Below are positions 1 to 7,037 of a DNA stretch of 27,604 bases, piece after piece; the first letter of the stretch is position 1, and each line of letters starts with the position of its first letter. The notes below the pieces were generated by a model. It made no database searches, was not told the origin of the DNA, and saw only the letters and a list, made by a program, of their open reading frames with translations. The position numbers and the translations under genes were made by a program. The DNA is from Lachnospiraceae bacterium (lineage in GTDB: Bacteria > Bacillota > Clostridia > Lachnospirales > Lachnospiraceae), in NCBI GenBank assembly GCA_017483425.1, contig JAFUWM010000018.1, positions 1 to 27,604 on the forward strand, given 5' to 3'.

Positions 1-366
1 ATTGGTTCTAAGATGGCGGATGAGACAAGACAGGTGGTCGCAGTCTGCGGAGACGGTGGCTTCCAGATGTCCATGATGGAGCTTGCAACAATGAAAGAAG
101 AGGGGGTCAATATTAAGATCGTAGTACTCCGTAATAATTATCTGGGGCTTGTAAGGGAATATCAGCACTACAGCTTAAACGACAGGTACGAGATGGTAAA
201 GCTTGGCGGATATCCGAAGCTTGACGACCTCGCAAGGGCATATGATATTGACTATTACAAGGCTGAAAACATGGACGGTATTGACGAACTGATACAGAGC
301 TTCCTTGATAACGACGGAGCGGCTCTGATGGAAGTGATAGTTGATCCTTCGGACACGGTAAAATAG
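1..366 (+). CDS. ilvB: Acetolactate synthase large subunit, 3' end only
   Basis: C-terminal 121 codons of a thiamine-diphosphate enzyme; the 5' part lies before the window and frame 1 is open from base 1. The ThDP/Mg-binding motif is visible: GDGG at codons 17-20, then a conserved stretch ending in LRNN at codons 43-46, as in the family's GDG-X(24-27)-N pattern. It is followed by the YLGLVR segment typical of acetohydroxyacid synthase. The enzyme condenses pyruvate with pyruvate or 2-ketobutyrate in the first common step of valine, leucine and isoleucine synthesis. The adjacent ilvN genes and ilvC support IlvB over other ThDP enzymes such as pyruvate oxidase. The stop is TAG at 364-366. Identity is secure; total length and promoter are unknown. 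Confidence 0.93.
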   Translation: MGSKMADETRQVVAVCGDGGFQMSMMELATMKEEGVNIKIVVLRNNYLGLVREYQHYSLNDRYEMVKLGGYPKLDDLARAYDIDYYKAENMDGIDELIQSFLDNDGAALMEVIVDPSDTVK

Positions 367-412
367 AGGAGAATGCAAAATACGGTTGTTAATATGAGTC
401 GTGGAGGTAGTG

Positions 413-889
413 ATGAAAAAGATCTATACGGTCCTGGTTGAGAACAGGTCAGGCGTGCTGGCGAAGGTTGCCGGTCTTTTTGCGAGGAGAAGCTTTAACA
501 TTGATTCGCTGGCAGTGGGTACTACGGATGATCCGAATGTATCTGTCATGACAATAGTGTCATCCGGTGACGAGAGGACACTGGAGCAGATAGAAAAGCA
601 GCTTAATAAAAAGCTGGATGTAATAAAGATAAAGACCTATGAGGAATCAGAGGCGGTATCCAGGGAGCTGATGCTTCTCAAGGTAAAGTATAATAAATCA
701 AACCGCAAGGATATAATGGAGATAGTTGATGCGATGAAAGCGGATATAGTTGATATGTCCGAAAGCCTGATGCTTATACAGATCTGCGACAGGCCTGACC
801 GCACAGCCATGATGATACGCCTCCTGAATCAGATCTCGATCACGGAGATAGCCCGCACGGGCACGCTGGCATTGCCCAAATGCGAGTGA
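413..889 (+). CDS. ilvN: Acetolactate synthase small (regulatory) subunit, first copy
   Basis: 158 aa regulatory subunit of acetohydroxyacid synthase. An N-terminal ACT domain (about residues 1-75) begins with a VLVENRSGVLAKVAGLF segment and has FNIDSL, the positions that bind the feedback inhibitor valine in E. coli IlvH. The C-terminal domain ends with the family's ARTG-x-x-ALP motif. I chose ATG 413 because GGAGG at 403-407 sits 5 nt upstream; a GTG at 401 is in frame but overlaps that ribosome binding site. It lies 46 nt after ilvB, so the two are probably cotranscribed. A second, clearly different ilvN follows. Whether this copy is the valine-sensing one cannot be read from sequence, since both keep the Asn and Gly positions. 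Confidence 0.92.
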   Translation: MKKIYTVLVENRSGVLAKVAGLFARRSFNIDSLAVGTTDDPNVSVMTIVSSGDERTLEQIEKQLNKKLDVIKIKTYEESEAVSRELMLLKVKYNKSNRKDIMEIVDAMKADIVDMSESLMLIQICDRPDRTAMMIRLLNQISITEIARTGTLALPKCE

Positions 890-895
890 AAGATT

Positions 896-924
896 TTGAC
901 TTTTTGCGGTTTAATAGATATAGT
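896..924 (+). promoter_or_regulatory. Candidate sigma-A promoter between the two ilvN genes
   Basis: TTGACT at 896-901 and TATAGT at 919-924 are separated by exactly 17 nt; each hexamer matches the consensus at 5 of 6 positions. A start site near 931 would leave a leader of about 25 nt before the GGGAGG ribosome binding site at 945-950 of the second ilvN. The site begins 6 nt after the first ilvN stop and lies wholly in the 66-nt intergenic gap. Function is inferred from consensus match only. Confidence 0.6.
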
Positions 925-955
925 AGTTTAGTTATTGTATGGATGGGAGGTTTTT

Positions 956-1459
956 ATGCAGAGTAAGGTTTTTCAGCTTCTCGTTGATAATACCTCGGGT
1001 GTGCTGTCAAGGATATCGGGGCTTTTTTCGAGAAGAGGATATAATATAGAGAGCATTACGGCGGGAACTACTGCTGATCCCAAGTATACAAGGATCACCA
1101 TAGTCGCTACCGGTGATGATGAGATACTGGAGCAGATAGAAAAGCAGCTCAGGAAACTCACGGATGTAAGGGATATAAAGGAATTAAGGCCTGACAGCTC
1201 GGTATACAGAGAGCTTGCAATGATAAAGGTAGTAACGGAAGATGCCGAGCAGAGAGTACAGATAGCATCGATCGTTGATATGTTCCGGGCGAAGATCATA
1301 GATGTGGCGGATGAGTCACTCATCATCGAGATAGTAGGAAACGCGCAGAAGGTTGACGCATTTATTAAGATGATGCAGGGCTATACGATACTGGAGATCG
1401 CACGCACCGGCATAGCCGGATTGACAAGGGGTACGGATGAGGTTGTATACCTTCCCTGA
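956..1459 (+). CDS. ilvN: Acetolactate synthase small (regulatory) subunit, second copy
   Basis: 167 aa. Like the first copy it has an N-terminal ACT domain (LLVDNTSGVLSRISGLF, then YNIESI) and a C-terminal small-subunit domain with an EIARTGI motif, but the two proteins differ throughout. They share short blocks such as LEQIEKQL and the ARTG motif. It has a longer C-terminus than copy one (TRGTDEVVYLP). The start is ATG 956, preceded by GGGAGG at 945-950 with a 5-nt spacer; an in-frame TTG at 935 lies upstream of that site and is rejected. A promoter-like element at 896-924 could give this copy and ilvC expression independent of ilvB. It should bind an IlvB catalytic subunit and set its feedback sensitivity; which IlvB is unknown. 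Confidence 0.92.
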   Translation: MQSKVFQLLVDNTSGVLSRISGLFSRRGYNIESITAGTTADPKYTRITIVATGDDEILEQIEKQLRKLTDVRDIKELRPDSSVYRELAMIKVVTEDAEQRVQIASIVDMFRAKIIDVADESLIIEIVGNAQKVDAFIKMMQGYTILEIARTGIAGLTRGTDEVVYLP

Positions 1460-1552
1460 AGAGCGATAAAACAAAAAGTAAAGAATCGAAACGTAAATCA
1501 AGTAGGCAGGGTGCTTAAAAGCGCCTCATAATATAAGAAAGGAACTACGAAA

Positions 1553-2587
1553 ATGGAAAACCAAAACTATGAGAACCCGATCTTTTACCAAAATGACTGT
1601 AATCTGTCACTGCTTGCAGACAAGACTATCGCAATAGTCGGCTATGGAAGCCAGGGACATGCGCACGCGCTGAACCTCAAGGAATCAGGCTGCAATGTCA
1701 TCATAGGTCTCTATGAGGGCTCAAAGAGCTGGAAAAAGGCTGAGGAGCAGGGACTTAAGGTATATACGACCGCAGAAGCCGCAAAGAAGGCTGACATCAT
1801 CATGATACTCATAAATGATGAGAAGCAGGCAAAGATGTACAAGAATGATATCGAGCCTAATCTGGAGCCCGGGAATATGCTCATGTTTGCGCATGGCTTT
1901 AATATCAACTATAAGCTTATCGTTCCTCCCAAGGATGTGGATGTAACGATGATCGCTCCCAAGGCTCCCGGACATACCGTAAGGTCTGAGTATCAGGCAG
2001 GAAAAGGAACTCCCTGTCTTATCGCCGTATATCAGGACTACACAGGCAAGGCAAAGGATATGGCTCTGGCGTATGCGGCAGGCATCGGCGGAGCGAGGGC
2101 AGGCGTGCTCTGGACTACCTTTAAGACAGAGACAGAGACAGACCTTTTCGGAGAGCAGGCTGTACTCTGCGGAGGAGTATGCAAGCTCATGCAGACAGGC
2201 TTTGAAGTGCTCACGGAAGCAGGTTATGATCCCAGAAATGCGTATTTTGAATGTATACATGAGATGAAGCTAATCGTGGATCTTATCTATCAGTCGGGAT
2301 TTGCGGGAATGAGATATTCCATTTCAAATACCGCTGAGTACGGTGACTATACCACAGGTCCCAAGATCATTACAGACGAGACCAAGGAGGCAATGAAGAA
2401 GGTTCTTGCAGACATACAGGACGGTACATTTGCGAAGGACTTCCTCCTCGATATGAGCGAGGCCGGCGGACAGGTACACTTCAACCAGATGAGACGCATA
2501 GCGTCAGAGCATCCGGCTGAGAAAGTAGGTACCGAGATCAGGAAGCTTTACAGCTGGTCGGATGAGGACAAGCTCATAAATAACTGA
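1553..2587 (+). CDS. ilvC: Ketol-acid reductoisomerase, class I (short form)
   Basis: 344 aa, typical for class I KARI. It converts acetolactate or acetohydroxybutyrate to the dihydroxy acid using NAD(P)H and Mg2+. The dinucleotide-binding motif GYGSQG is at residues 30-35. Catalytic-domain signatures include FAHGFNI, MIAPKAPGH and TDLFGEQAVLCGG, and a C-terminal helical domain with the metal-binding acidic segments. The cofactor-specificity loop reads GLYEGSKSW (residues 52-60): the phosphate-contacting Ser57 and Ser59 are present, but the Arg usual in NADPH-dependent class I enzymes is Tyr54. A GGA at 1541-1543 lies 9 nt before the ATG. It follows the second ilvN by 93 nt without an obvious promoter and is followed by a strong terminator, so it probably ends the ilv unit. 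No ilvD is in the window. Confidence 0.96.
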   Translation: MENQNYENPIFYQNDCNLSLLADKTIAIVGYGSQGHAHALNLKESGCNVIIGLYEGSKSWKKAEEQGLKVYTTAEAAKKADIIMILINDEKQAKMYKNDIEPNLEPGNMLMFAHGFNINYKLIVPPKDVDVTMIAPKAPGHTVRSEYQAGKGTPCLIAVYQDYTGKAKDMALAYAAGIGGARAGVLWTTFKTETETDLFGEQAVLCGGVCKLMQTGFEVLTEAGYDPRNAYFECIHEMKLIVDLIYQSGFAGMRYSISNTAEYGDYTTGPKIITDETKEAMKKVLADIQDGTFAKDFLLDMSEAGGQVHFNQMRRIASEHPAEKVGTEIRKLYSWSDEDKLINN

Positions 2588-2604
2588 TTATTTTTACAGA
2601 TATG

Positions 2605-2640
2605 AAGCCCCTTGTCGGCAAACGGCAAGGGGCTTTGTGA
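2605..2640 (+). terminator. Rho-independent terminator after ilvC
   Basis: A 13-bp stem pairs 2605-2617 with 2623-2635 (one G-T pair) around a 5-nt GCAAA loop. The 3' arm runs into TTTGTGAT, a short, imperfect U tract. It starts 17 nt after the ilvC stop and ends before the copA ribosome binding site, separating the ilv and copper units. The weak U run means efficiency may be partial. Confidence 0.85.
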
Positions 2641-2657
2641 TAGAAGGGCAATATGAT

Positions 2658-5186
2658 ATGACTCAGTATTTGGTAAGCGGTATGAGCTGCGCGGCCTGCA
2701 GCGCGAGAGTAGAGAAGGCGGTATCAGGGGTTTCGGGAGTTGAAAGCTGCTCGGTAAGCCTTCTGACTAATTCCATGGGAGTTGAGGGGACGGCTTCTCC
2801 CAAGGACATAATAAACGCCGTGGAGCAGGCAGGCTATGGCGCATCCTTAAAAAATAAAGAAGCGGCACATACAGATATTACGGCGGATGAAGAAGCGCTT
2901 AAGGACAGGGAGACTCCGGTCTTAAAAAGAAGGCTCATTGCTTCGCTGTGTCTTTTGATACCGCTTATGTATCTTTCTATGGGACATATGATGTGGGGGT
3001 GGCCTCTCCCGCATTTCTTTGATGACAATCACATAGCCATGGGACTTACCGAGCTTTTGCTGACGGCGATCATCATGGTCATAAACCAGAAATTCTTTAT
3101 AAGCGGATTTAAGAGCATGATACATCGCGCACCGAATATGGACGCTCTTGTGGCACTGGGCTCCATGGCGTCCTTTATATGGAGTGTATATGTATTGTTT
3201 GCCATGACAAGGGCGGCTGCCGATGGGAATGAGGCGGCAGTAATGTCCTATATGATGGACTTTTATTTTGAGTCTGCGGCAATGATACTGACGCTTATAA
3301 CCGTAGGAAAGCTGCTTGAGGCGAGATCAAAGGGGAAAACAACAGATGCGCTTAAAGGGCTTATGAAGCTTGCTCCAAAGACAGCGAATGTGATAAGGGA
3401 TGACAGTGAGATAACGGTTCCGATCGATCAGGTGGAAAAGGGCGATATCTTTGCCGTGCGTCCCGGTGAGAACATACCGGTTGACGGAGTGGTCATAGAT
3501 GGCGTGAGCGCGGTGGATGAGTCAGCGCTTACAGGAGAGAGCATACCCGTTGATAAAGAAGCCGGGGATACGGTATCGGCAGCGACTATAAATCAGTCCG
3601 GGTATATTAAATGCAGGGCGATGAGAGTCGGGGAGGATACGACACTGTCGCAGATCATACAGATGGTAAGCGACGCTGCCGCAACGAAAGCTCCCATAGC
3701 AAAGATCGCGGACAAGGTATCGGGAATATTCGTTCCCACTGTCATAGGCATAGCGATCGTTACTTTCATAGTATGGATGCTTATCGGTGCTCCTGTGGGA
3801 GATGCCCTTACGAGGGCAGTTGCGGTGCTTGTCATAAGCTGTCCCTGCGCGCTCGGTCTTGCGACACCAGTCGCTATCATGGTGGGAAACGGGATAGGCG
3901 CAAGGAACGGTATCCTGTTTAAGACGGCGGTATCCTTGGAGGAGACAGGACGGATAGGTGTCGCAGCGCTTGATAAGACAGGAACCATAACGGCAGGTGA
4001 GCCCAAAGTCACGGATATCATACCGGCATCCGGAGTTGGGGAAAAAGAACTGCTTGGCATTGCTTATTCACTTGAGCAGAAAAGCGAGCATCCGCTTGCA
4101 AGGGCTGTGGTTGCAAAAGCTGTGGAGGAGCAGGTTGAGTCCTTTGGCGTTTCTGATTTCAAGGCGCTTCCCGGAAACGGGCTTTCGGCGGATTCTGAAA
4201 GAGGCAGGCTCTATGGCGGTAGCCTTAAGTATATAAGCGGATCGTTACCGGTACCTGAGGATACAAAGGAAAAGGCAGACAGGCTCTCATCTGAGGGCAA
4301 GACCCCTCTCTTATTTGTAAGAGATAAAGAGCTTTTGGGAATAATAGCGGTCGCGGATGTGATAAAAGAGGACAGTCCCAAAGCCATATCAGAGCTTAAG
4401 AATATGGGCGTACACGTCGTGATGCTGACGGGAGATAATGAGCGCACCGCAAAAGCAATAGGAGAGCAGGCAGGCGTATCCGAGGTCATAGCGGGAGTGC
4501 TGCCCGATGGTAAGGAAAGCGTGATAAGAAGCCTTAAGGACATGGGCAGGGTTGCCATGGTGGGAGACGGGATAAACGACGCACCGGCTCTTACAAGGGC
4601 TGACACCGGTATAGCGATTGGCGCGGGCACAGATGTAGCTGTTGATGCGGCGGATATAGTTCTCATGAAAAACAGGCTCAGTGATGTACCGGCCGCAATA
4701 AGGCTTAGCAGAGCCACATTAAGGAACATACATCAGAATCTTTTCTGGGCGTTCTTTTACAATGTACTGGGTATACCGCTCGCGGCGGGGGTATTCACTC
4801 CGATACTCGGATGGAAGCTTAATCCGATGTTTGCGGCGGCGGCAATGAGTCTTTCGAGTTTTTGCGTAGTTACTAACGCATTGAGGCTGAACTTTTTTAA
4901 TATATATGATGCGTCAAAGGACAGGAGCAAAAAAACAGAAAAGGTAAAAAAGGAGGAAAGAAACGCTATGGAAGAGAGCAGCAGGACACTTACGATCGAA
5001 GGAATGATGTGCGAACACTGTGAGAAGAGGGTGAAGAAGGCACTGGAAAGTCTTGATGGTGTAAAAGAGGCAGTCGTAAGCCACGAGGCGGGCAATGCGG
5101 TTGTAAGCTTTGACGGCAATGTAGCGGATGAAGCACTGAAAAAGGCAGTCGAGGACGAGGACTATAAGGTGGTCTCGATAGCCTGA
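2658..5186 (+). CDS. copA: Cu(I)-exporting P1B-type ATPase with C-terminal CopZ-like domain
   Basis: 842 aa copper-export pump. In order: an N-terminal heavy-metal-associated domain with GMSCAAC (Cys11, Cys14); membrane helices; the actuator with TGES; the CPC motif Cys395-Pro396-Cys397 in a membrane helix; the phosphorylation motif DKTGT (Asp439); the SEHP nucleotide-binding motif; GDGINDAPAL (Asp637); and the last two helices with the YN and MSLSS/NALRL signatures of Cu(I) transporters. A Lys/Glu-rich linker then leads to a second metal-binding domain with GMMCEHC (Cys785, Cys788), unusual in position because classical CopA has its domains at the N-terminus. Start: AGAAGGG at 2642-2648 lies 9 nt before ATG 2658; the in-frame GTG at 2637 lies in the terminator tail. 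No CsoR or CopY gene or operator is visible nearby. Confidence 0.94.
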   Translation: MTQYLVSGMSCAACSARVEKAVSGVSGVESCSVSLLTNSMGVEGTASPKDIINAVEQAGYGASLKNKEAAHTDITADEEALKDRETPVLKRRLIASLCLLIPLMYLSMGHMMWGWPLPHFFDDNHIAMGLTELLLTAIIMVINQKFFISGFKSMIHRAPNMDALVALGSMASFIWSVYVLFAMTRAAADGNEAAVMSYMMDFYFESAAMILTLITVGKLLEARSKGKTTDALKGLMKLAPKTANVIRDDSEITVPIDQVEKGDIFAVRPGENIPVDGVVIDGVSAVDESALTGESIPVDKEAGDTVSAATINQSGYIKCRAMRVGEDTTLSQIIQMVSDAAATKAPIAKIADKVSGIFVPTVIGIAIVTFIVWMLIGAPVGDALTRAVAVLVISCPCALGLATPVAIMVGNGIGARNGILFKTAVSLEETGRIGVAALDKTGTITAGEPKVTDIIPASGVGEKELLGIAYSLEQKSEHPLARAVVAKAVEEQVESFGVSDFKALPGNGLSADSERGRLYGGSLKYISGSLPVPEDTKEKADRLSSEGKTPLLFVRDKELLGIIAVADVIKEDSPKAISELKNMGVHVVMLTGDNERTAKAIGEQAGVSEVIAGVLPDGKESVIRSLKDMGRVAMVGDGINDAPALTRADTGIAIGAGTDVAVDAADIVLMKNRLSDVPAAIRLSRATLRNIHQNLFWAFFYNVLGIPLAAGVFTPILGWKLNPMFAAAAMSLSSFCVVTNALRLNFFNIYDASKDRSKKTEKVKKEERNAMEESSRTLTIEGMMCEHCEKRVKKALESLDGVKEAVVSHEAGNAVVSFDGNVADEALKKAVEDEDYKVVSIA
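4929..4970 (+). promoter_or_regulatory. Internal A7 run, Shine-Dalgarno and ATG inside copA
   Basis: Within the copA linker an A7 run (4929-4935) is followed by an A6 run, AGGAGG at 4951-4956 and an in-frame ATG at 4968 (11-nt spacer). Dropping one A from the A7 run would bring TAA at 4945-4947 into frame, directly before the Shine-Dalgarno, giving a classical two-cistron layout. Seen directly: the run, the SD, the ATG and the shifted-frame stop. Inferred: internal initiation and/or slippage. Confidence 0.5.
4968..5186 (+). CDS. Possible separate CopZ-like copper chaperone (internal start in copA)
   Basis: An in-frame internal start would release the C-terminal domain of CopA as a 72 aa protein, close to the size of stand-alone CopZ chaperones (about 69 aa). 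It contains the ferredoxin-like heavy-metal-associated fold with GMMCEHC: the Cys pair is at residues 15 and 18 of the short product. It continues into KRVKKALESLDGVKEAVVS and ends EDYKVVSIA, as in CopZ. AGGAGG at 4951-4956 supports initiation. CopZ binds Cu(I) in the cytosol and hands it to CopA, so making both a fused and a free copy from one gene would make sense. It is equally possible that only the fusion is made and the SD is a relic of an older separate gene. Confidence 0.4.
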   Translation: MEESSRTLTIEGMMCEHCEKRVKKALESLDGVKEAVVSHEAGNAVVSFDGNVADEALKKAVEDEDYKVVSIA

Positions 5187-5206
5187 ACAGCCTAATAGTA
5201 ATATGA

Positions 5207-5236
5207 TTTACATAGTATAAGGATTTATGATAGAAT
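5207..5236 (+). promoter_or_regulatory. Candidate promoter for the leuC operon
   Basis: TTTACA at 5207-5212 and TAGAAT at 5231-5236 are 18 nt apart in the 88-nt gap between copA and leuC. Both are 5 of 6 matches to the sigma-A hexamers. The RBS GGGAGA at 5263-5268 lies about 27 nt downstream of the -10. No terminator hairpin is seen between copA and this site, so readthrough from copA is also possible. Confidence 0.42.
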
Positions 5237-5274
5237 TCTAGGGTTACGGAAGTTTTTTATCTGGGAGAATTACT

Positions 5275-6543
5275 ATGGGAATGACAATGTCTCAAAAGAT
5301 ACTGGCGGCTCATGCCGGACTGCCGGAGGTAAAGGCAGGACAGCTTATAGAGGCGTCTTTGGATCTTGTGCTCGGCAATGACATCACTACGCCGGTGGCA
5401 ATAAGCGTTATGGACGGATTTAAGAGCGATAAGGTTTTTGATAAGGACAAGATCGCTCTTGTCATGGATCATTTCATACCTAATAAAGATATAAAGTCCG
5501 CCGAGAACTGCAAATGCTGCAGGGATTTTGCGGCATCCCATGATATAACCAACTATTTTGATGTAGGTAAGATGGGTATAGAGCATGCACTGCTTCCCGA
5601 AGCGGGTCTTACGGTTGCGGGAGACCTTATAATAGGGGCTGATTCCCATACCTGCACATATGGGGCGCTTGGAGCTTTTTCCACCGGAGTGGGATCTACG
5701 GATATGGCTGCGGGTATGGCCACGGGAAAAGCATGGTTTAAGGTTCCTGAGGCGATAAGGTTTAATATAACCGGAAAAAAGCAGAAGCATGTATCCGGCA
5801 AGGATCTTATCCTGCATATCATAGGGATGATAGGTGTTGACGGAGCGTTATACAGATCCATGGAGTTTGTCGGCGAGGGTCTGAAAGAGCTTAATATTGA
5901 TGACAGACTGACCATAGCAAACATGGCTATAGAGGCCGGCGGGAAGAACGGGATTTTCCCTGTGGATGATATTGCCGTGGAATATATGAAGACCCATGGA
6001 AACAGACCTTATAAGGTATATGAGGCTGATCCGGATGCTGAATACGCAGAGGAATATACGATAGATCTGGGTGAGCTCCGGCCTACGGTTTCATACCCGC
6101 ATCTGCCGTCAAATACAAAAACGATAGATGAAGCGGTAAAGGATAATATAAAAATTGATCAGGCCGTGATCGGAAGCTGTACTAATGGACGGATATCGGA
6201 TCTGAGGGCTGCGGCCGGGATAATAAAAGGGCACAGCATAGCAAAGGGAGTCAGATGCATAGTGATCCCCGGAACCCAGAATATCTACCTGCAGGCTCTT
6301 GGAGAGGGACTGATCAAAACCTTTATAGAGGCGGGTGCCATAGTATCCACGCCGACCTGTGGGCCGTGTCTTGGAGGATATATGGGCATACTTGCGGCGG
6401 GAGAGAGATGCATATCGACTACGAACAGGAACTTTGTAGGCCGCATGGGGCATGTTGATTCGGAGGTTTATCTTGCAAGCCCTGCTGTGGCTGCCGCGTC
6501 TGCCGTAAAGGGCTGTATTGCTGATCCCGTGGAGGTAGAGTGA
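5275..6543 (+). CDS. leuC: 3-isopropylmalate dehydratase large subunit (about 420-residue type)
   Basis: 422 aa aconitase-family protein that, with LeuD, isomerises 2-isopropylmalate to 3-isopropylmalate in leucine synthesis. The three 4Fe-4S ligands are visible: Cys302 in GSCTNGR, and Cys362 and Cys365 in TPTCGPCLGG. Other signatures are DSHTCTYGALGAFSTGVGST and the N-terminal TMSQKILAAHAG. The length matches the shorter LeuC/homoaconitase-like branch found in archaea and many Clostridia, rather than the roughly 460-residue E. coli type. Homoaconitase activity is possible in this branch, but the ilv genes nearby favour leucine synthesis. GGGAGA at 5263-5268, 6 nt upstream, supports ATG 5275. 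The stop overlaps the leuD start (TGATG), implying coupled translation. leuA and leuB are not in the window. Confidence 0.94.
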   Translation: MGMTMSQKILAAHAGLPEVKAGQLIEASLDLVLGNDITTPVAISVMDGFKSDKVFDKDKIALVMDHFIPNKDIKSAENCKCCRDFAASHDITNYFDVGKMGIEHALLPEAGLTVAGDLIIGADSHTCTYGALGAFSTGVGSTDMAAGMATGKAWFKVPEAIRFNITGKKQKHVSGKDLILHIIGMIGVDGALYRSMEFVGEGLKELNIDDRLTIANMAIEAGGKNGIFPVDDIAVEYMKTHGNRPYKVYEADPDAEYAEEYTIDLGELRPTVSYPHLPSNTKTIDEAVKDNIKIDQAVIGSCTNGRISDLRAAAGIIKGHSIAKGVRCIVIPGTQNIYLQALGEGLIKTFIEAGAIVSTPTCGPCLGGYMGILAAGERCISTTNRNFVGRMGHVDSEVYLASPAVAAASAVKGCIADPVEVE

Positions 6544-7037
6544 TGGAAGCTAAAGGAAAAGTATTCAAATACGGAGACAATGTAGATACTGATGTAATAA
6601 TACCCGCAAGATATCTGGCAATACAGGACAAAAAGGAGCTTGCGCAGCACTGTATGGAGGATATTGATACGGAATTTGTAAAGCAGGTGAGCGCCGGAGA
6701 TATAATGGTCGCCGGCAAAAACTTCGGATGCGGCTCCTCCAGAGAGCATGCGCCCATTGTAATAAAGGAAGCCGGGGTTTCCTGCGTCATAGCGGAAACC
6801 TTTGCCAGAATATTTTTCAGGAACGCGATAAATATAGGCCTGCCGATAATCGAGTGCAGGGAAGCCTCAAAGGGGATAAAAGCAGGAGACGAGGTAGAGA
6901 TAGACTTTGACAGCGGGGAGATAAAGGATACCACCACCGGTAAAGTTTATCAGGGAACTCCTTTTCCGGCTTTCATGCAGGGCATAATAAACAGCGGCGG
7001 CCTTGTAAATTACATAAACAAAGAGGGCAGTAAATGA
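6543..7037 (+). CDS. leuD: 3-isopropylmalate dehydratase small subunit
   Basis: 164 aa swivelling-domain subunit that completes the isopropylmalate isomerase with LeuC. It carries GKVFKYGDNVDTDVIIPARYL at the N-terminus and the NFGCGSSREHAP substrate-binding motif (about residues 61-72), both diagnostic for LeuD/homoaconitase small subunits of the short type. ATG 6543 overlaps the leuC stop in TGATG; GGAGG at 6531-6535 lies 7 nt upstream. An in-frame GTG at 6540 adds one Met and is less likely. The stop overlaps the uppP start (ATGA). Confidence 0.94.
   Translation: MEAKGKVFKYGDNVDTDVIIPARYLAIQDKKELAQHCMEDIDTEFVKQVSAGDIMVAGKNFGCGSSREHAPIVIKEAGVSCVIAETFARIFFRNAINIGLPIIECREASKGIKAGDEVEIDFDSGEIKDTTTGKVYQGTPFPAFMQGIINSGGLVNYINKEGSK

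Noticed and set aside
401..412. GTG 401 as start of the first ilvN
   Set aside because: GGAGG at 403-407 is ideally placed for ATG 413; using GTG would put the RBS inside the gene.
935..955. TTG 935 as start of the second ilvN
   Set aside because: GGGAGG at 945-950 sits 5 nt before ATG 956, and the added residues do not resemble the family N-terminus.
1508..1527. Small hairpin with TTAAAA loop upstream of ilvC
   Set aside because: Only 5-6 bp including G-T pairs and no U run; not distinguishable from chance. No promoter hexamers of good spacing in this 93-nt gap either.
1721..2260. 179-codon open frame antisense to ilvC
   Set aside because: Lies wholly inside ilvC, has Cys/Arg-rich composition without domain motifs and no RBS; a shadow frame.
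2637..2657. GTG 2637 as start of copA, and a CopY-type operator near it
   Set aside because: The GTG lies in the terminator tail, while ATG 2658 has AGAAGGG upstream. The TACAGATATG segment does not fit the TACANNTGTA cop box.
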